The notes: generated from the sequence alone by a model not told the origin. 64,000 nt of DNA from Methanomassiliicoccales archaeon UBA280 (GCA_002499085.1 DAKD01000028.1:1-64000), one strand, 5' to 3'; counted from the first letter of the stretch, positions 1-9,079 are shown. Translations and numbers: made by a program.

Positions 1-2967
1 CTTGATGCCTCAGATAAATGGCCTCTAAACCCGACTGGCGCAATCGACACGGACAATGACGGAAAGCCAGATGTTGTCTATCTTGCACCATTCTGGTTCT
101 CCGGAACTACTTTGACAGGGGACATGGACGACGACAACGACGGCTTCTTGGATGTGAACGATGCCTTCCCCTTGAACTCGGCAGAATGGCTGGACACCGA
201 TGGCGACGGTATGGGCAACAACGCTGACCGGGACGATGATAACGATGGCCTCCTCGACTGCGAGGAGTCGAAACATGGGACCAGCCCCACGAACCCAGAC
301 ACGGACGGCGACGGGCTCCTTGACGGCCTGGAAGTCGCAGGCTGGAAGGTTCGCATCGAAATTAACAACATGGTCGGGGTAGACATAACATATCCTGTGA
401 AATCCGACCCAACAAAGATGTACACGGATACCGATGCATTGAACGACTACTGGGAATATCAGTACCGCACAGATCCGGGGAACACGGACTCGGATGGGGA
501 CGGGCTTCAGGACGGGGATGAACTCATTGATGCATTCAGCGGAGGCTGGATGGTGAAGGGCATAGACAATGATATGGACGGGATGCCGAACGGCCCGACA
601 GACTGGGACAGCTACGGAGATGGATTATCCGATGGCAATAGATTTGTTATTGGCGGCACGAGGAGTGGCGGCGGAACTGTTCCGTTCCCGGAAGATAAAT
701 ATGACGATGACGATGACTTGGACGGTTTAACCAATATAGAGGAATGGACAACAGATTGGGTAGATAGTTGCCCAGGCACTCAAAGGACTTCATATTTAAA
801 TCCGGATAGTGATAGAGATGGCCTCTGGGATGGCCCAGACAGAATGTTTTTATCTTCATTAATCCCTATCCCTGTTAATATTCAATCATCATGCGGAAGA
901 ATAACGAGTTATGTCCACGTAATCGTTTCTAAGCAATGCAGCCCGGAGACCTATCTCGGCGAAGACCGCAACGAGAATCTGGTTATCGAGAAGAATCTAT
1001 ATGAAACAAACCCGCTCAATCCGGATTGCGACTTTGACGGTCTGGATGACGGAATCGAGGTTATGAAGGAACATAAAATGCCCTTCACTTTCGAGAGAAA
1101 TGGCATCCCCGCGATAGAAAATTGGGAAAGCACTCCGATTGGCAACACCTTCACTTGGGTTCCCTCTAATCAGTATTATTACAGTTATCCATATTCGATG
1201 GTTGCAACAGATACGGCACCGGCGATGTCCAGAAGTTTGGTATCTCCCTCATTCGACAGCCGGTATATTGTAAACCCATCATTCTCGTTCCGATACAGAT
1301 TGGATGGAAGCGGTCCTTTCCAAGTAAAAGCCAGACTTTACACAACTGGAATTTTACTTTTAGATGAATTAACTGATACTGGCGGAGCATGGATAGAAAA
1401 AACATATGACCTTACAGATTATCGAGACGATATCACCATAGAATTTTTGTATGATTACCAACCAACCGGTTCATCGCCTTACACCTGGGCAATCGACGAT
1501 TTCGCATTCAATGGCAAATCGAATCCATATGAGCCCGATTCAGATAGTGACGGCCTGAAAGACGGTGAGGAGATAATACATTTCTGGCAATCAAACACTC
1601 AGCCCATTGTGAGAGCACTTCCCATATTCAATAATTCAGACAACGATCATCTTGATGATTATCAGGAAATCCAGTTGGGAGCTAATGCAATGCGTTGGTC
1701 AGGTTATATAAACCTGCCTTTTAGAACGGTAACCGTCAAGTCAAGTTGTATTGAAACGCAAATAAAACAAATAACTCAAGATGAAAGGGATTTAACCTCC
1801 AATAACCAAGTATCAATTGGCGGCATTGACTCACCCGGAATAATCCTTTACCCTTCCATCGGTTGTCCTGAGTTCGTTGATAAATCCACTTCTTTGACCC
1901 TCAAGTTCTCTACTTTATATGCAAACATCGAATATGTCTCACTTGATTCAATATCAAATCCAAACATATTTGAATCCTGGGATTGGGCAGAAATATCTTT
2001 CCATAATTTATATCAAGACTGTCTCGACCGCTGGATAATGAATTGTTCCGTGACACTCCCACCTACAATATCTTCAGGTCTCTATGACCTTACAATTTTC
2101 ACAGCTGATTCTAGATATACTGCATATCATTCCGTCCAGGTCGTTAATAATTTCGATCAAACACCTACATTCATCCAACTTACGGATGTGCATATCGGCG
2201 AAGGCATTTGGAGCGACAACGGAAACGTGGGTGATTTCCTGGCGCTAATCAACAGAATAAATATACTCGAAAAACCGGACTTCGTTGTCATTACGGGCGA
2301 CCTTACCGATGAAGGCAACGTCAACGGCATTAAATACTTCAAAACCTGCCTCCTGAAATGTCAAGTGCCGGTATTCCTGACACCCGGCAATCATGACCAT
2401 GGAGGTTCTGCACTGATTCCGGGCTCGATAGGCAATTACAATAATTACCTAGTTCCGAAGTTTGACTCGGGCGGTGAAGGTGATCTTGACGATTACAGCT
2501 TCGATTATAGCAACTACCACTTCATCTCATTTGACTCTGGGCCCGTAACTGACATCAGTCAAAATCTGGCTCCTCACCTCTCCGGTCTCACAACCCCTCA
2601 GCTAAATTGGATGAAATCCGATTACAACACCGCTATGGCCGCCGGCAAAACTCATACATTCGTGTTCACCCATGGCCCCATTGTTGGGCACCAAAGCGGG
2701 GCGACACACGATGACGCCTCATCGTCCCTACCAACACCGATAATAGATAGGGACATCCCGTTCGTGGAGTGGGTGAACGGAGCGGATATGACGGTGGAGG
2801 CGGTGTTCTGCGGACATACGCACCAGGACCATATCTTTTTTGGGGTCACAACTAGTGATATAAATCTTCCAGATGAATATCCATCACCAACGAAAATAAA
2901 TATTGCTTATTATAGTAATAATTTACCTTACTATATTGAAACAAATACCGCGTGTAAAAATTATTAA
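1..2967 (+). CDS. Ca-binding-repeat surface protein with C-terminal metallophosphoesterase (5' truncated)
   Basis: The frame is open from base 1, so the start lies outside the window; 988 residues are visible. The first ~530 residues carry many Asp-rich thrombospondin-type-3 repeats (DTDGDG, DSDGDGL, DDDNDG), known to bind calcium and form stiff rods. A jelly-roll-like stretch without recognised motifs follows, around residues 360-500. The C-terminus is a calcineurin-like phosphoesterase with all core metal motifs: DVH near residue 729, GDLTDEG near 766, GNHD near 796 and GHTHQ near 938. The protein is probably secreted or surface attached and could hydrolyse extracellular phosphoesters; the substrate is unknown. 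The last ~100 codons are noticeably more AT-rich than the rest. A small membrane protein starts 17 bases downstream, probably in the same transcript. Confidence 0.88.
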   Translation, partial: LDASDKWPLNPTGAIDTDNDGKPDVVYLAPFWFSGTTLTGDMDDDNDGFLDVNDAFPLNSAEWLDTDGDGMGNNADRDDDNDGLLDCEESKHGTSPTNPDTDGDGLLDGLEVAGWKVRIEINNMVGVDITYPVKSDPTKMYTDTDALNDYWEYQYRTDPGNTDSDGDGLQDGDELIDAFSGGWMVKGIDNDMDGMPNGPTDWDSYGDGLSDGNRFVIGGTRSGGGTVPFPEDKYDDDDDLDGLTNIEEWTTDWVDSCPGTQRTSYLNPDSDRDGLWDGPDRMFLSSLIPIPVNIQSSCGRITSYVHVIVSKQCSPETYLGEDRNENLVIEKNLYETNPLNPDCDFDGLDDGIEVMKEHKMPFTFERNGIPAIENWESTPIGNTFTWVPSNQYYYSYPYSMVATDTAPAMSRSLVSPSFDSRYIVNPSFSFRYRLDGSGPFQVKARLYTTGILLLDELTDTGGAWIEKTYDLTDYRDDITIEFLYDYQPTGSSPYTWAIDDFAFNGKSNPYEPDSDSDGLKDGEEIIHFWQSNTQPIVRALPIFNNSDNDHLDDYQEIQLGANAMRWSGYINLPFRTVTVKSSCIETQIKQITQDERDLTSNNQVSIGGIDSPGIILYPSIGCPEFVDKSTSLTLKFSTLYANIEYVSLDSISNPNIFESWDWAEISFHNLYQDCLDRWIMNCSVTLPPTISSGLYDLTIFTADSRYTAYHSVQVVNNFDQTPTFIQLTDVHIGEGIWSDNGNVGDFLALINRINILEKPDFVVITGDLTDEGNVNGIKYFKTCLLKCQVPVFLTPGNHDHGGSALIPGSIGNYNNYLVPKFDSGGEGDLDDYSFDYSNYHFISFDSGPVTDISQNLAPHLSGLTTPQLNWMKSDYNTAMAAGKTHTFVFTHGPIVGHQSGATHDDASSSLPTPIIDRDIPFVEWVNGADMTVEAVFCGHTHQDHIFFGVTTSDINLPDEYPSPTKINIAYYSNNLPYYIETNTACKNY

Positions 2968-2984
2968 CGAAAGGAGGTATGTAA

Positions 2985-3563
2985 TTGAGAAAAATTTACA
3001 CCATTATCTCTTTGGTAATAATACTAATTTTGCTTATAGCCTGTATTATGATTTTTTTTATATCATACGAAACACAAAGAATAACGGCTATAGAAGGTAA
3101 AGTATATGCAAATTCTATAGCATATAATTGGTCTGAAAACGCAACTCTTATTAGTGTACGCATCGCATCAACAATAGGATCTGGTGGTTACTTTACAGAT
3201 TGGTATTATAAGTTTATCGATACAACAATTATTACAAACGAAACCGAATGCATCCAAATTAAAATTACTTACGATGGGGGGCAATATATTACCTATAATG
3301 CCAGTATAGGTCCACACACACCCATTTTTGACTGGAGAATAGATAGTAATGATGCATATGAAATAGCTTTGGCTAATGAAGATATATATTCATTTATGGC
3401 TCATAACCCAATGGTGGATGGATTCTTTTTATCTAACGCCTCTGGAATTCCAACATGGTACATTGACTGGACCTACGACGCCGGTTTCGACAACCCCAAG
3501 TGGGCGGAGATACAGATTGACGCCACAACCGGCGAAGTCCTCTACGTGGAGGCAGATGATTAA
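2985..3563 (+). CDS. Small membrane-anchored protein with PepSY-like C-terminus
   Basis: This 192-residue protein starts at TTG, preceded by a strong ribosome binding site (AAAGGAGGT, 2970-2978) at ideal spacing, which decides the start. Residues 5-27 form one hydrophobic membrane segment; the rest should be outside the cell. The C-terminal ~60 residues (WYIDWTYD..., then IDATTGEVLYVE) resemble the end of a PepSY/YpeB-type domain, a module often linked to protease inhibition. Codon use is strongly AT-rich compared with both neighbours. Its position just behind the metallophosphoesterase suggests co-transcription. The function is not known. Confidence 0.72.
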   Translation: MRKIYTIISLVIILILLIACIMIFFISYETQRITAIEGKVYANSIAYNWSENATLISVRIASTIGSGGYFTDWYYKFIDTTIITNETECIQIKITYDGGQYITYNASIGPHTPIFDWRIDSNDAYEIALANEDIYSFMAHNPMVDGFFLSNASGIPTWYIDWTYDAGFDNPKWAEIQIDATTGEVLYVEADD

Positions 3564-3607
3564 TATTAGAACAGCCATTTCCTATTAGAAATGAGGAAGC
3601 GGAAGAA

Positions 3608-6600
3608 ATGAACCGTAAATTCACCATCATGATAAGCCTGAGCCTGCTGGTCTCAGCCTTGTCCTTCATAGCGATGCCCACGCCTAGCGTTTCCGCAGCT
3701 GTTCCCCCCGCAATAGACGGCGGAACCGTGTACTGGAACCAGGACTGGTATGTGGATAACGGCACTTCGCTGGAATATGTGAACCAAAGCATCATCCTCG
3801 GAGGAGACCTGCAAATCAACACCACAGGCAGTTTAACGTTAAGAAATGTTACATTATTCATGAACTGCAGTTATAGAATGGAGTATAACATCACATCTTA
3901 CGGCTCGTTCAGGATTTTTGATGGAGACAACAATTCCCAAACTATAAGCGACAGGTCTGATATCGCCTCGCCTGGCCTAAACAGAGAATTTGGGTTCACT
4001 AATAATCCCGGTAGCATATTAGAAATACGCGGTTGTAATGTACAATGGTCTGGTTATAGAGCTCCTGCAGGTCCTTGGGGTGGTATTGTAATAAAAACAA
4101 GCGGATTTGTTGTGTCAGACGCTACTATCATTGATACAACGACACTCCCATATTACACAGGCCGTGGCATTAACATATATGATGGTTGCGAGGGATCGAT
4201 TAGCAACTGCACATTCATGTATGGAACTGGCATAGTTTGCCAGAATCTTGAAAATTCCTATATCCAAAACAACCACTTTTTTTATGGAGGTTCTGATATC
4301 ATTGACTTCGGAGTTACCCAGAATGTTACTATTGATGGCAATTATTTCGATAATTTTGTATGGGCTGGTTGTGGACCCATTTCCCTGGGTTTGGCATCAA
4401 ATATCACAATTTCCAACAACCAGATGTATAATGGTCAGAATAATAATCGTGGTATCAGCTTATGGAACCATTGTGAGAAAAGTGTCATTTTTAATAATAC
4501 CATTGATGGTTTTACTGGCGTTGGAATCAACATCGATGGAGTTGGAACCAACAATATCGAGATAAAGAACAATCAAATATCTAATACATATCGTGGCATA
4601 TATATTTGGACTGGAGCGAATCATATCTTGGTGGATAACAATGAAATATCCAATTGTGAATGTGGAATCCGAATCTCCTCCAACATAACCCATAATAACA
4701 CTATAACTAATAATACTCTTACCGAAAATGGCGTGGGACTTGCATTCGACGACCCTAAAGACAACAACATTTATCACAATGTATTTGTTGGCAATACATA
4801 TCAAGCGAACAATTCGGGAGTAAACAACCTATGGGATGATGGGTATCCATCGGGAGGCAATTACTGGAGTGATTATCATGGCTCAGATAGTAATGGTGAT
4901 GGTATTGGAGATATCCCATATTCCAATATTGGGGGTTCTGTCTGGGTTCAGGACAATTATCCGCTGATGGAGCCTTTTGGCGGGCTGCCGCCGATATCAA
5001 ATGTCAGCTTTCTTCCCACATACTGGTTAACTCCATCAATTGAAATCAACGCAGCTGCCGAAGACGATTACTGCGTGAAGAATGTCACGTTGTGGTACAG
5101 ATATTCAGAGGACAATGTCTCCTGGGATGCATGGGAGAAATTCAGCACGGACATTGAAATCCCCTGGAACTGGACCTTCAGCTTTCCGGATGAATCAGGG
5201 TATTATCAATTCTACTCGATTGCAGTTGACAATGCCAGCAAATATGAGGCTGCTCCGGTAGTGGCAGATGCAGCCTGTATCTACAACAATCCGCCATTGA
5301 TAACATTGGACTCGCCCGCCAATAACTCGATAATCCCTGCTGGAACGATAATCGATGTCAACATTTCAGATGAGAACATTGAATTTGTCAATTATACACT
5401 GGATAGTTCAGCCGAGCAACCTCTGCCGTTACCCTATGACATAAATACAGCAGGATGGGTGGATGGGTTGCATTATCTGAACATCACAGCTACTGATTCG
5501 ATCGGTAACAATACTGAAGCTTTTTTCTCCTTTACAATCGATTCCACATATCCGGATATATCACTGATATCTCCGACCAATAATTCTTTCATTCGACCGG
5601 GCACTGTCATAGACGTTAGTGTTACTGATATCCATCTGGTCAGCGTAAATTATTCAATCAATAACGGCACATTCCAGAAATTCAATTCGCCATATAATTT
5701 ATACACGGGGGGCTGGTCTGACGGAGTGTGTAATCTGACGGTAAATGCATTTGATGTTTCCAACCAATTGGTTTCAAAATATTTCTGCTTGAATATTGAT
5801 GGCACTGGGCCCAGAGTGGTTTCCGTATCTCCAGCCAATAATTCCACGAATGTTCCTAGAAACACGTCAATCGTTGTGCAATTCAATGAATCGATGAATG
5901 TAACCACAACTGAAAATGCATTCAGCATCATCAACTTAACTTACCCGACAGTCATATCTTACAGCTGGAATGCGGAAAAAACCATCATGAATGTTACAAT
6001 TGCCAGCATGCTCGAAAATAATAGGTCTTACCAAGTTTCCATAAACTCATCGGCAAAGGATCTGGCTGGCAATATTCTTTTCGGCTATTCTTTCACCTTT
6101 ACAACCTGGCTTGACAGCGACGATGACAATGTTCCGGACAGTCAAGATGATGATGACGATAATGACGGCACACCGGATTCAGAAGATGATTTCCCCTTCG
6201 ATGCATCTGAGAACACCGATAGCGACGGTGATGGTATAGGTAACAATGCAGACTCTGATGATGACGGAGATGGCACACCTGATGCAGATGACGATTTCCC
6301 TCTGGACCCGTCAGAGGATACTGATACTGACCATGACGGGACAGGCAACAATGCCGACACAGACGACGATGGCGACGGGGTGCCCGACGACATCGACGCC
6401 GACCCTCTGGACCCCGCAGTGACGGATATAATTGGAAATCCGGAGAACGGATGGCTTGAAAATTATCTATGGCTCATAGTCATTCTGATAATAATTGCAG
6501 TCATCGGTGCAATCCTGATGTTCACCAAGAAATCAAGACTGGTTGCATCCCAAACTGAGACTGTGCCTGAAATGAGGACCGAACTCTGCCCCAAATGCGG

Positions 6601-6796
6601 CTTCGACATCGAGAAAGGGAGCCCCTGCCCGTTCTGCGCCGGGGAAAAGCCCCCCGAGCCGCCCAAGCCCCAAGCACAGCCCGAAACAAAACCTAAGCTG
6701 GACAGGGATGAGATGCTCCAGAGGGTAGAGAAGGCCTACAAGGAGGGCAGGATGAACGAGGAGCAGTACAGGAAGAACCTCGAGAAGTTCAAATGA
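3608..6796 (+). CDS. Transmembrane surface protein: beta-helix, Ig-like, Ca repeats, cytoplasmic zinc ribbon
   Basis: This 1062-residue protein has a signal peptide (cleavage likely near residue 29, PSVSA). Residues ~60-470 are rich in Asn/Gly-Ile-xx-Asn repeats typical of right-handed parallel beta-helices of the NosD type, ending in the NYWSDYHGSD motif. Three Ig-like modules follow near residues 570, 654 and 736; the last resembles the SbsA Ig-like domain (SVSPANNSTNVPRNTSI). Asp-rich calcium repeats span ~835-935 and a membrane helix ~954-976. The cytoplasmic tail holds a CPKC...CPFC zinc ribbon (~993-1006) and a SHOCT-like helix pair (~1030-1062). It is likely a cell-surface or S-layer-associated protein. 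The folded inner tail is unusual for a simple anchor and suggests contact with a cytoplasmic partner. Confidence 0.85.
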   Translation: MNRKFTIMISLSLLVSALSFIAMPTPSVSAAVPPAIDGGTVYWNQDWYVDNGTSLEYVNQSIILGGDLQINTTGSLTLRNVTLFMNCSYRMEYNITSYGSFRIFDGDNNSQTISDRSDIASPGLNREFGFTNNPGSILEIRGCNVQWSGYRAPAGPWGGIVIKTSGFVVSDATIIDTTTLPYYTGRGINIYDGCEGSISNCTFMYGTGIVCQNLENSYIQNNHFFYGGSDIIDFGVTQNVTIDGNYFDNFVWAGCGPISLGLASNITISNNQMYNGQNNNRGISLWNHCEKSVIFNNTIDGFTGVGINIDGVGTNNIEIKNNQISNTYRGIYIWTGANHILVDNNEISNCECGIRISSNITHNNTITNNTLTENGVGLAFDDPKDNNIYHNVFVGNTYQANNSGVNNLWDDGYPSGGNYWSDYHGSDSNGDGIGDIPYSNIGGSVWVQDNYPLMEPFGGLPPISNVSFLPTYWLTPSIEINAAAEDDYCVKNVTLWYRYSEDNVSWDAWEKFSTDIEIPWNWTFSFPDESGYYQFYSIAVDNASKYEAAPVVADAACIYNNPPLITLDSPANNSIIPAGTIIDVNISDENIEFVNYTLDSSAEQPLPLPYDINTAGWVDGLHYLNITATDSIGNNTEAFFSFTIDSTYPDISLISPTNNSFIRPGTVIDVSVTDIHLVSVNYSINNGTFQKFNSPYNLYTGGWSDGVCNLTVNAFDVSNQLVSKYFCLNIDGTGPRVVSVSPANNSTNVPRNTSIVVQFNESMNVTTTENAFSIINLTYPTVISYSWNAEKTIMNVTIASMLENNRSYQVSINSSAKDLAGNILFGYSFTFTTWLDSDDDNVPDSQDDDDDNDGTPDSEDDFPFDASENTDSDGDGIGNNADSDDDGDGTPDADDDFPLDPSEDTDTDHDGTGNNADTDDDGDGVPDDIDADPLDPAVTDIIGNPENGWLENYLWLIVILIIIAVIGAILMFTKKSRLVASQTETVPEMRTELCPKCGFDIEKGSPCPFCAGEKPPEPPKPQAQPETKPKLDRDEMLQRVEKAYKEGRMNEEQYRKNLEKFK

Positions 6797-6890
6797 AAAG
6801 GCATCTTCCTGCGGCGATGTAATGCAGGCATTTCATTGGCAAATAATTTGAGAACAGCATGCCCTGCCTGGGCATTTTATCGCGAGTTCT

Positions 6891-6983
6891 AGGGCAGGGT
6901 ATGCGATGTGCGACATTTGAGTGCGTTTCTCACAGCGTGCATAGGCTCCCTTCAATCCTTGCCTGTAAGGGCAGGGTATGCGA
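6891..6983. repeat. 16-bp direct repeat pair AGGGCAGGGTATGCGA
   Basis: Identical 16-bp copies lie at 6891-6906 and 6968-6983, 77 bases apart start to start. The first copy is also the 3' arm of a 12-bp stem with 6857-6868. The pair suggests a local duplication or a repeated structural module. Confidence 0.7.
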
Positions 6984-7265
6984 GCATTGTAGCTCAGATG
7001 CGTTCTCAGAACATCAATGCGAGCCAAACGAGGCAAAGCCTCGTCCTTTCCTCGGTCTGGCGACCTCGAGCGAGACGAATGGCTTGCCATTCGTTGCGAG
7101 GCCCAACCGATATCCCCGGGCCTCCCATTTTATTGGCTCTAGCATGGGGACGTTTCTTTCTAGCTTTGCAATAAAATGCAATCCGAAGGATGAGAGAATC
7201 GAATCAATGAAATCGACGAACAGACTCCGTTATAATACACTGACAATCGCTAGTTCGTCGGCGTC

Positions 7266-7317
7266 GCCGAATCGCGTTTTAAATGCATTGGCGATTCGGC
7301 TTACCATTTTTCTTTGC
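7266..7317 (+). repeat. Hairpin plus TTACCATTTTTCTTTGC, copy 1
   Basis: A perfect 10-bp stem (GCCGAATCGC, 7266-7275, with its complement at 7291-7300) encloses a 15-nt loop and is followed at once by TTACCATTTTTCTTTGC (7301-7317). The same arrangement recurs at 7482-7535. A stem followed by a T-rich run also resembles a terminator. Confidence 0.65.
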
Positions 7318-7481
7318 TAGTAAAATGAAGAGAGAAAGAAGCGAATCTGTGCGAGAGTCAATAGTTCAGCCGCGCTTCACGCGTCTGAAGGTTCAAACGA
7401 TTTCCGTGATATCGTCATAAATCGTTTTCCCATCAATCAGGCTGCATTCATATTTTCGGTAATCGCCAGATTGATGGTTGC

Positions 7482-7535
7482 GCCGAATTGAGGATTAAGT
7501 TGTTTACGTCAATTCGGCTTACCATTTTTCTTTGC
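7482..7535 (+). repeat. Hairpin plus TTACCATTTTTCTTTGC, copy 2
   Basis: A perfect 10-bp stem (GCCGAATTGA, 7482-7491, with 7509-7518) encloses a 17-nt loop, followed by the same 17-base tail as copy 1 (7519-7535). The stem bases differ from copy 1 at the loop-proximal end on both arms, so pairing is kept while the sequence changed. Confidence 0.65.
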
Positions 7536-7548
7536 CATAATAACGATT

Positions 7549-7560
7549 AAAAAAGAAAAA
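7549..7560 (-). terminator. T-rich terminator of tRNA-Ala
   Basis: On the minus strand the tRNA 3' end is followed directly by TTTTTCTTTTTT. Archaeal RNA polymerase commonly terminates at such runs. Confidence 0.6.
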
Positions 7561-7634
7561 TGGACCCAGCGGGATTCGAACCCGCGGCCTCTTCCTTGCG
7601 AAGGAAGCGATCTACCGGGCTGATCTATAGGCCC
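7561..7634 (-). tRNA. tRNA-Ala (anticodon CGC)
   Basis: The 74-nt minus-strand sequence folds as a full cloverleaf: acceptor GGGCCTA/TGGGTCC, D stem GATC/GATC, anticodon stem CTTCC/GGAAG with loop TTCGCAA, variable AGGCC, and T stem GCGGG/CCCGC with TTCGAAT loop. Positions 34-36 are CGC, reading the alanine codon GCG. The acceptor has the G3.U70 pair that marks tRNA-Ala. The discriminator is A and the CCA tail is not encoded. I see no intron. A 15-bp copy of its 5' end lies 70 bases upstream (7693-7707). Confidence 0.93.
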
Positions 7635-7692
7635 ATTCACTGATTGCGCTGATGGGACTGTAGATGCGGCGAGTTCCGCAGAATTCGCTGCA

Positions 7693-7707
7693 ATCTATAG
7701 GCCCATT
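7693..7707 (-). repeat. Copy of the 5' end of tRNA-Ala
   Basis: ATCTATAGGCCCATT at 7693-7707 is identical to 7623-7637, which spans the tRNA 5' end (acceptor and start of the D stem). It may be a remnant of a partial tRNA duplication or of integration at the tRNA gene. Confidence 0.6.
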
Positions 7708-7803
7708 TCTACGATTGCTAGGCTGGTGAAAAGCATACTGAATATAAACTTATGTCATCATTGCCACCAGTTCCGGACCGCAGGTCCGGATGGAGATGAA
7801 ACC

Positions 7804-7810
7804 CTTAAAT
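7804..7810 (+). promoter_or_regulatory. TATA-like box for the LeuC/LeuD pair
   Basis: CTTAAAT is centred ~34 nt before the ATG at 7841. This supports a short-leader transcript and the inner start codon rather than the ATGs at 7790 or 7796. Confidence 0.4.
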
Positions 7811-7840
7811 CCCGCACCCGATTCTCCCCGTGGTGCTCCC

Positions 7841-9079
7841 ATGGGAAAGACCCTAGTAGAGAAAATACTGGCCTCGCACGCGGACGAGGACGTGACAGCT
7901 GGAAAGATTGTCTGGATAGGCATTGACGTGCGCTCCGCCAGGGATTTCGGAGGCGCGAATGTTGTGAAGACCTTCAGGAAATATTATCCCGGGGCCAAGG
8001 TGGAGGACCCCAAGAAGACGTTCTTCACGTTCGACTGCAACGTGCCTGCGAACACCATACCCTATGCCAACAACCAGCAGATCTGCAGGAACTTCGCCTT
8101 GGAGCAGGGAATAAAGCTGTACGACGTGGACGCGGGCATAGGCTCGCATGTCATGATAGAGGAGGCCCTCGGATACCCCGGCTCCACGGTCGTTGGCACA
8201 GACTCGCACCTGAACATCATGGGCGCGGTCGGAGCGTTCGGCCAGGGCATGGGCGACCAGGACATAGCCTTCGTCTTCAAGACTGGGAAGACCTGGTTCG
8301 AGATACCCGGCAGCATTGTGGTGAACATAAAGGGCGACCTGCCGAGGACATGTTCGGCGAAAGACTTGACTCTGTTCATCACCGGGAAGCTGGGCACCAA
8401 GACCGCGCTGGGCAAGGCGATCGAGTTCCGTGGGCCAGCGATCGACAGATTGGACCTGGCGGGCCGCATCACGCTTGCCTCCATGGCCACGGAGATGGGG
8501 GCCATTATCGGCCTCATCGTGCCGAACAAGGAGGTTCTGAAGCATTTCGGCCGGAAGGAGGCCGAGACACCTGACAGCGACGCGATGTACGAGAAGACCA
8601 TAGACCTGGACATCTCCGGGATGAAGCCGCAGATAGCCAAGCCCCCGAAGCCCGACGCCGTTGTCGACGTGGATTCCCTGGGCGGGAGGCCGATTCATTC
8701 GGTGTTCATAGGCTCCTGCACGAACGGCACTTATGAGGACATAGTCTCGGTTGCGAAAATCATGAAAGGCAGGAAAATCAAGCCCGGCATCGTGGCCACG
8801 CTGGTTCCCGCAACCATGAAAGTCTGGAAACGGCTGCTGAAGGAAGGCCACATCATGACGCTGATTGAGTCGGGATTCGTTGTCTCGAACCCGGGATGCG
8901 GCGGGTGCGCTTCAGGCCAGATAGGCATGACCGGCGAGGGCCAGGTGCATGTCTCCACGTCCAACAGGAACTTTGCGGGAAAGCAGGGCGCAGGAGATAC
9001 ATATCTCGCGTCCCCGGAAACCGCGGCGGCATCGGCCATACTTGGCAGGATAGCCACGCTTGACGAGGTGATGAAATGA
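7841..9079 (+). CDS. LeuC/HacA-type hydro-lyase, large subunit (4Fe-4S)
   Basis: This is the large subunit of an aconitase-superfamily hydro-lyase of the 3-isopropylmalate/homoaconitate dehydratase group, which isomerises hydroxy-acids by dehydration and rehydration. The start at 7841 gives MGKTLVEKILA, the usual family N-terminus; ATGs at 7790 and 7796 would add a non-conserved 15-17-residue tail. Cluster ligands are visible as GSCTNG (one Cys) and NPGCGGC (two Cys). TDSHLNIMGA carries the conserved substrate-pocket TDSH motif. Length (412 aa) fits archaeal LeuC. It overlaps leuD by ATGA. No leuA, leuB or other leucine or lysine pathway gene is adjacent, so the substrate (isopropylmalate, homoaconitate, dimethylmalate or citrate) cannot be fixed from context. 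Confidence 0.88.
   Translation: MGKTLVEKILASHADEDVTAGKIVWIGIDVRSARDFGGANVVKTFRKYYPGAKVEDPKKTFFTFDCNVPANTIPYANNQQICRNFALEQGIKLYDVDAGIGSHVMIEEALGYPGSTVVGTDSHLNIMGAVGAFGQGMGDQDIAFVFKTGKTWFEIPGSIVVNIKGDLPRTCSAKDLTLFITGKLGTKTALGKAIEFRGPAIDRLDLAGRITLASMATEMGAIIGLIVPNKEVLKHFGRKEAETPDSDAMYEKTIDLDISGMKPQIAKPPKPDAVVDVDSLGGRPIHSVFIGSCTNGTYEDIVSVAKIMKGRKIKPGIVATLVPATMKVWKRLLKEGHIMTLIESGFVVSNPGCGGCASGQIGMTGEGQVHVSTSNRNFAGKQGAGDTYLASPETAAASAILGRIATLDEVMK

Larger units (their letters stand above)
6797..7560. other. Gene-free, hairpin-rich intergenic region
   Basis: I find no convincing gene in these ~760 bases; the open frames that cross them have no ribosome site, promoter or recognisable protein. The stretch holds many inverted repeats: 6857-6868 with 6893-6904 (12 bp, one G.U), 7028-7033 with 7037-7042 (CGAGGC/GCCTCG), 7126-7135 with 7169-7178 (CATTTTATTG/CAATAAAATG), and two related hairpins at 7266-7300 and 7482-7518. 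A 16-bp direct repeat AGGGCAGGGTATGCGA lies at 6891-6906 and 6968-6983. It may be decayed mobile-element ends or one or more structured RNAs. Confidence 0.6.

Noticed and set aside
6859..7320. A 153-codon open frame in the hairpin-rich gap
   Set aside because: No ribosome site or TATA box fits, the sequence is dominated by palindromes, and the protein has no domain.
7853..8851. A 332-codon open frame on the minus strand
   Set aside because: It is antisense to the LeuC-type gene and has no recognisable domain or promoter.
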